Shown in pieces: positions 5,089 through 8,120 of a stretch of 8,120 nt of DNA. The translations under genes and the position numbers were made by a program. Origin of the DNA: Devosia sp. (lineage in GTDB: Bacteria; Pseudomonadota; Alphaproteobacteria; Rhizobiales; Devosiaceae); the NCBI GenBank assembly GCA_028290225.1, contig JAQGKH010000189.1, positions 1 through 8,120 of the forward strand, in the 5' to 3' direction. The notes under the pieces are model-generated. The model ran no database searches. It saw only the letters and a list, made by a program, of their open reading frames with translations, and was not told the origin of the DNA. Numbering within the stretch: position 1 is the first letter of the stretch; each line of letters begins with the position of its first letter.

Positions 5089-5585
5089 GCCTCACCCACG
5101 GTTTCAAACATCACATGGCTCAAGGCATCGGCTGCGGTCTTGCCTGCCCACACCACGAACTGGAACGCCTGATAGTACAGATCGCAGCTATCGGTTGCCG
5201 AGCGCAGCAACGCCTCGCATTGCTGGGGCGACACCTCCGCGCCACCGGTGAGCAGGTGCGAATTGCGGAACAGCACCACTCCTTCCCGGTTCCAGCTGTC
5301 GAAATGGCCGATCCAAAGCTGCTCATTGATCAACGCGATCAGTTGCTTGATTTCGTTGCGTCGGCCTTCGGGCACTTTGAGGTCAAAGGCGCTTGCGACA
5401 TGGAGGGATTCAAGGTCCTCCATCCAGTTGAACGAGACGTGGTAATCACACCAGCCACCCCGCACCGAAATGGAAATCTCGTCGGCATCCTGCCGCTCGA
5501 AATTCCAGTCATTGATCCCGGCAATCTGCTCGATGATATCAACGGGATGGATGGTGCGGTCAGCTTCGACCTGGAATAGCGACAT
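5085..5585 (-). CDS. YbjN domain-containing protein
   Basis: A 166-aa soluble protein without signal peptide or membrane segment. It matches the YbjN family as found next to proC in Hyphomicrobiales: the N-terminal segment PVDIIEQIAGINDWNFER (14-31), RGGWCDYHVSFNWMED (42-57), LHVASAFDLKVPEGRRNEI (61-79), LIALINEQLWIGHFD (82-96) and YYQAFQFVVWAGKTA (137-151). The fold resembles type III secretion chaperone-like proteins in known members. No catalytic role is established, so I assign none. The ATG at 5585 was preferred because the family usually begins at this MSL segment, with AGGA ten bases upstream. A TTG at 5603 would add six residues and has no clear binding site. It is the first gene of a two-gene unit with proC. 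A CtrA-type box lies about 190 bp upstream. Confidence 0.88.
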   Translation of the reverse strand: MSLFQVEADRTIHPVDIIEQIAGINDWNFERQDADEISISVRGGWCDYHVSFNWMEDLESLHVASAFDLKVPEGRRNEIKQLIALINEQLWIGHFDSWNREGVVLFRNSHLLTGGAEVSPQQCEALLRSATDSCDLYYQAFQFVVWAGKTAADALSHVMFETVGEA

Positions 5586-5776
5586 GACAGTTTCGTCCTG
5601 CAACGTTGATCGATGCTACGGCCATTGGCCGCAGGTTCGGTTACGCAAGGGAACTGGCCGCACGCGGGATTGCTTACGATTCGTTCTTAACCAGAAGCCT
5701 ACACCGCACCGGTGATTCCGTGGACGAGGCTTGGACGCGAAACAGCAATCTCTTGTGGATGTTTGGTCCGGCAGAA

Positions 5777-5792
5777 TTAACGCCGCGTTAAC
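5777..5792 (-). promoter_or_regulatory. CtrA-type binding box (TTAA-N7-TTAAC)
   Basis: TTAACGCCGCGTTAAC fits the full CtrA consensus TTAA-N7-TTAAC without mismatch. The first 15 bases are also almost fully palindromic (TTAACG and CGTTAA around CCG). CtrA is the cell-cycle response regulator of alphaproteobacteria and binds this motif at promoters. The only downstream start it faces is the YbjN-domain gene on the minus strand, about 190 bp away, so it could control ybjN-proC. The match is exact; the binding is inferred. Confidence 0.55.
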
Positions 5793-5820
5793 ATCGTTGC
5801 TCGATTGGACCGAATTGCAG

Positions 5821-5848
5821 CGGGGCGCCGCGATCCCGCAGCGCCCCG
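5821..5848 (-). terminator. GC-rich hairpin downstream of the UbiK-like gene
   Basis: CGGGGCGC (5821-5828) and GCGCCCCG (5841-5848) form a perfect 8-bp stem. On the minus strand it can extend through a T-G wobble and three G-C pairs to a 4-nt loop, 12 pairs in all. It lies 27 bp after the UbiK-like stop on that strand. No T tract follows, so it is a terminator-like structure of uncertain strength. Confidence 0.5.
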
Positions 5849-5874
5849 TTCGATTAGCCCGGTCTATGTGGCCT

Positions 5875-6135
5875 TTAGATCACGATCGGCCCGGTCTCGG
5901 TGCCGCGCAAGGCAGCGATTTCCTTGCGCAGGGCGTCAATCTCCTCGCCCTGCACCTGCACCAGTTCGCGCAACGCGTCGAAGTCCTCGCGCTTGACCAG
6001 GTCCATATCGGCGACAAACCGCTGTGCCTGTCCACGCACCACCGTTTCCACTTCCCGCCGGACGCCATCAGCCACACCGGCGGCTTCGTTCATCATGCGA
6101 CCCAGATCGTCAAAAATTCTGTTGCCTTGGCTCAT
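5875..6135 (-). CDS. BMFP-domain protein, UbiK-like accessory factor
   Basis: An 86-aa protein of the BMFP (DUF526) family. In E. coli the family member UbiK is an accessory factor that links the soluble ubiquinone-synthesis complex to membranes and trimerises through its coiled coil. The sequence has the expected two parts: an amphipathic N-terminal helix (RIFDDLGRMMNEAAGVADGV, 6-25) and a C-terminal coiled coil (VKREDFDALRELVQVQGEEI, 47-66, then DALRKEIAALRG, 67-78) with clear heptad-like Leu/Val spacing. Length is within the family range. The ATG at 6135 is the only sensible start; the ribosome binding site is weak (GGGTG). The gene is divergent from lgt with 90 bp between starts and no ubi gene is adjacent. 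The ubiquinone role is transferred from distant homologues and may differ in alphaproteobacteria. Confidence 0.82.
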   Translation of the reverse strand: MSQGNRIFDDLGRMMNEAAGVADGVRREVETVVRGQAQRFVADMDLVKREDFDALRELVQVQGEEIDALRKEIAALRGTETGPIVI

Positions 6136-6155
6136 TGGGACACCCGTTCGGTTCG

Positions 6156-6188
6156 GCGCCAGCTGGCGCGTTTACCCTAAATGTAGGG
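6156..6188. promoter_or_regulatory. Two palindromes between the divergent UbiK-like gene and lgt
   Basis: GCGCCAGCTGGCGC (6156-6169) is a perfect 14-bp palindrome, and CCCTA (6175-6179) with TAGGG (6184-6188) is a 5-bp inverted repeat with a 4-nt gap. Both fall in the 90-bp region between two divergent starts, where promoters must lie. They are candidate operators or a hairpin in the lgt leader. No matching regulator was identified and no convincing -35/-10 pair was found. Confidence 0.4.
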
Positions 6189-6225
6189 GACCGCTGCCGA
6201 CTTGACCAGAGCGGACGAAGCGGCA

Positions 6226-7071
6226 ATGGTCCTCCCGGCCCCTGAGGAGCGTTCTTTGCCCTTCCCCAATATCGACCCCATAGCCTTCGCCATCGGCCCT
6301 TTTGCCGTCCGCTGGTATGCCCTGGCCTATCTTTTCGGCGTCGGGCTCGGCGCCGGCTACGGCTTTCTTTTGTTGCGCAACACGCGGCTTTGGGCCAATG
6401 GACGCCCTCCCTTCAAGGCTGAGGACATCTGGGACTTCGCGTTCTGGACCATGCTCGCCATCGTTGTCGGGGGCCGCGTTGGCTACGTCCTGTTCTACAA
6501 CCTGCCCTTTTACCTGCAAAATCCCCTGCAGGCCTTCAACACGCTTGATGGCGGCATGTCCTATCATGGCGGCATGCTGGGGCTGATGTTGGCAGCGATC
6601 CTCTTCACCCGCTCCAAAGGCGGCAACTGGCTTTCCGCACTCGACCTGATCGGCGCCGTTGCCACCATCGGCATCATGTTGGGTCGACTGGCCAATTTCG
6701 TTAATGCCGAGCTCTATGGCGCACCCACTACCCTGCCCTGGGGCGTGGTCTTTCCCACCGATCCGCTGCAAACCCCGCGCCATCCCAGCCAGCTTTATGA
6801 AGCCGCGCTTGAGGGGCTGCTGCTGTTCCTCGTCATCCGCTTTGTGACCCATATTGCTTACGGCCTGCGCCGGCCGGGGCTCGCGGCCGGTATTTTCGCC
6901 ATAGGCTACAGCCTGGCCCGCATCCTGGTGGAGTTCGTGCGGCTGCCCGACGCCCAGATCGGCTATCTTTATGGCGGCTGGCTCACCATGGGCCAGGTAT
7001 TGAGCCTGCCCATCCTGTTGGGTGGAATCACCCTCGTTATTCATGCATCCAGGGGCCGCCATGTCCGCTGA
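6226..7071 (+). CDS. lgt: Prolipoprotein diacylglyceryl transferase
   Basis: Lgt is an inner-membrane enzyme that moves diacylglyceryl from phosphatidylglycerol to the lipobox cysteine of prolipoproteins, the first step of lipoprotein maturation. Its lipid substrate depends on the pathway begun by pgsA earlier in the window. The 281-aa product shows FPNIDPIAFAIGPFAVRWYA (13-32), SYHGGMLG (112-119) with His114, the Lgt signature GRLANFVNAE (153-162), RHPSQLYEA (185-193) and LTMGQVLSLP (253-262). About seven hydrophobic segments are visible. The start is uncertain: ATG at 6226 gives the short N-terminal extension common in this group. A TTG at 6256 has a better binding site (GAGGAG, 6244-6249, six bases upstream) and would shorten the protein by 10 residues. 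The 3' end overlaps the next gene by 11 bases, indicating an operon. Confidence 0.95.
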   Translation: MVLPAPEERSLPFPNIDPIAFAIGPFAVRWYALAYLFGVGLGAGYGFLLLRNTRLWANGRPPFKAEDIWDFAFWTMLAIVVGGRVGYVLFYNLPFYLQNPLQAFNTLDGGMSYHGGMLGLMLAAILFTRSKGGNWLSALDLIGAVATIGIMLGRLANFVNAELYGAPTTLPWGVVFPTDPLQTPRHPSQLYEAALEGLLLFLVIRFVTHIAYGLRRPGLAAGIFAIGYSLARILVEFVRLPDAQIGYLYGGWLTMGQVLSLPILLGGITLVIHASRGRHVR

Positions 7072-8120
7072 CGTGCCAAGCCTGACCCAGACCATCGCCA
7101 TGCAGATCCGCACCACAGGCCCCATGTCGGTCGCCACCTTTATGGGCCTGTGCCTCACGCATCCCCGCGAAGGCTATTACAGGGGCGCCGATCCCCTGGG
7201 AGCGGCCGGCGACTTCACTACCGCCCCTGAGATCAGCCAGATGTTTGGCGAACTTGTAGGCTTCTGGTGCGTCAACCTTTGGCAGCAGATCGGCCAGCCC
7301 AAGCAGTTCACCCTGCTTGAACTCGGTCCAGGGCGCGGCACCCTGATGGCCGATATGTTGCGGGTCGCCTGCCGCGCCGAAGGCTTCCGTGACGCCCTTA
7401 ATCTGCGCCTGTTTGAAACCAGCCCCGGTCTCATCGCTGAACAGCACCGGCGCCTCGAAGCCTACGAGCCGCAATGGATCAACAGCTTCGAAAAACTCGG
7501 CCCTGAACCCCTGCTGGTGGTTGCCAACGAATTCTTCGATGCCATGCCGATCCGTCAGTTCGTGCGCACCGAACAAGGCTGGCATGAGCGCGTGGTTGGT
7601 CTGGTGGATGACAAGCTGGCCTTCGGCCTGTCGCCCACGCCCATTCCGGCCAGCGCCATGCCGCCGGCTGTTGCGGAGGCGCCAGTCAATGCCGTCTTTG
7701 AAGTTGGCTTTGCCGCCGGCGAGGTCATGTCCCGCCTGGCGCGCCTCGTCGCGGCCCAGGGTGGCGCCATTCTCGCCATCGACTACGGCTATGGGCGAAC
7801 CCAAACTGGTGAAACCCTGCAGGGCGTTCGCCGTCACGCCTATGCCGATGTGTTGGCAGGGCCCGGGGAGACCGACCTGTCCGCCCATGTGGATTTCGAG
7901 GCCCTCGGCAATGTGGCGATCAATGCCGGCCTGGCGGTGCAGCCGCTGGCCACCCAGGGCGAGTTCCTGTCCCGCCTCGGCATCAACGAGCGCACCCGGG
8001 CCCTCAGCGCTGCCAATCCTGGCGTCGCCGCTGAACTAGAGGTCGCCCGCAGCCGCCTCGTTGCTCCCGATCAGATGGGGCAGATCTTCAAGGTCTTCTG
8101 CGCCGCCAGCCCCGGCCTGC
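7061..8120 (+). CDS. SAM-dependent methyltransferase, MidA/NDUFAF7 family (3' end cut by window)
   Basis: The frame opens at ATG 7061, with AGGGG five bases upstream, and stays open to the window end: 353 codons, no stop seen. It belongs to the DUF185 family, whose mitochondrial member NDUFAF7 methylates an arginine of complex I subunit NDUFS2. Visible blocks are GDFTTAPEISQMFGELVGFW (50-69), the SAM-binding motif LLELGPGRGTLMADML (85-100), VVANEFFDAMPIRQFV (153-168), GGAILAIDYGYGR (234-246), DLSAHVDFEALG (272-283) and MGQIFKVF (339-346). Most family members are only slightly longer, so little is missing. The 11-base overlap with lgt suggests co-translation. In related genomes a PgeF-like (laccase-domain) gene usually follows, which cannot be checked here. 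The bacterial substrate is not established; a respiratory complex I role is inference from the mitochondrial relative. Confidence 0.92.
   Translation, partial: MSADVPSLTQTIAMQIRTTGPMSVATFMGLCLTHPREGYYRGADPLGAAGDFTTAPEISQMFGELVGFWCVNLWQQIGQPKQFTLLELGPGRGTLMADMLRVACRAEGFRDALNLRLFETSPGLIAEQHRRLEAYEPQWINSFEKLGPEPLLVVANEFFDAMPIRQFVRTEQGWHERVVGLVDDKLAFGLSPTPIPASAMPPAVAEAPVNAVFEVGFAAGEVMSRLARLVAAQGGAILAIDYGYGRTQTGETLQGVRRHAYADVLAGPGETDLSAHVDFEALGNVAINAGLAVQPLATQGEFLSRLGINERTRALSAANPGVAAELEVARSRLVAPDQMGQIFKVFCAASPGL

Larger units (their letters stand above)
5586..5874. other. 289-bp non-coding gap between the YbjN and BMFP/UbiK-like genes
   Basis: This gap lies upstream of ybjN-proC and downstream of the UbiK-like gene. 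It contains a full CtrA-type box, two GANTC sites (5678-5682 and 5714-5718; the CcrM methylation motif of alphaproteobacteria), and a GC-rich hairpin near 5821-5848. A TTG-started frame at 5606-5791 on the plus strand has no recognisable protein or binding site. I see no tRNA or other RNA gene. Confidence 0.6.

Noticed and set aside
5606..5791. 61-codon TTG-started frame on the plus strand in the ybjN upstream gap
   Set aside because: There is no ribosome binding site and no recognisable protein, and the frame runs through the CtrA-type box.
6172..7158. 328-codon open frame on the minus strand across lgt
   Set aside because: The product is a low-complexity Gly/Gln/Asp-rich shadow of lgt with no family motif.

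Overview
The window is a GC-rich, gene-dense stretch of chromosome from an alphaproteobacterium, most likely a member of the Hyphomicrobiales (Rhizobiales). This rests on conserved gene groups: pgsA-moaD-moaE, ilvE divergent from a PetP-like MarR regulator, a YbjN-domain gene overlapping proC, and a BMFP/UbiK-like gene divergent from lgt, with lgt overlapping a MidA/NDUFAF7-type methyltransferase gene. A Devosia-like genus is a guess from memory and was not tested. All genes look like housekeeping genes. I see no mobile element, CRISPR array, tRNA or rRNA.

Layout. Bases 1-177 hold what looks like a complete amino-acid attenuator: a 26-codon leader peptide with the aromatic run YSFWYFSY, three mutually exclusive stem-loops and a rho-independent terminator. 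It sits in front of a class I DAHP synthase gene (178-1251, GTG start), the first step of aromatic amino acid synthesis. A hairpin follows. Next comes a tightly packed plus-strand cluster of pgsA (phosphatidylglycerophosphate synthase) and moaD/moaE (the two subunits of molybdopterin synthase), at 1373-2644. A convergent hairpin separates it from ilvE (branched-chain aminotransferase, minus strand). ilvE and a MarR-family regulator diverge from a 139-bp region with an imperfect dyad and a candidate promoter. A second inverted repeat lies over the regulator's start codon.

From 4264 to 6135 the minus strand carries a BMFP/UbiK-like coiled-coil gene, a 289-bp non-coding gap with a full CtrA-type box (TTAACGCCGCGTTAAC), the YbjN-domain gene and proC (last step of proline synthesis). 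The last two overlap by ATGA. From 6226 the plus strand carries lgt (lipoprotein diacylglyceryl transferase) overlapping a MidA/NDUFAF7-type SAM methyltransferase gene that runs off the window end.

The strongest find is the aromatic attenuator. Its peptide is too short to be called by routine gene finders, and its three helices can all be drawn directly from the sequence. The next most interesting are the CtrA box upstream of ybjN-proC and the start-codon inverted repeat of the MarR gene.
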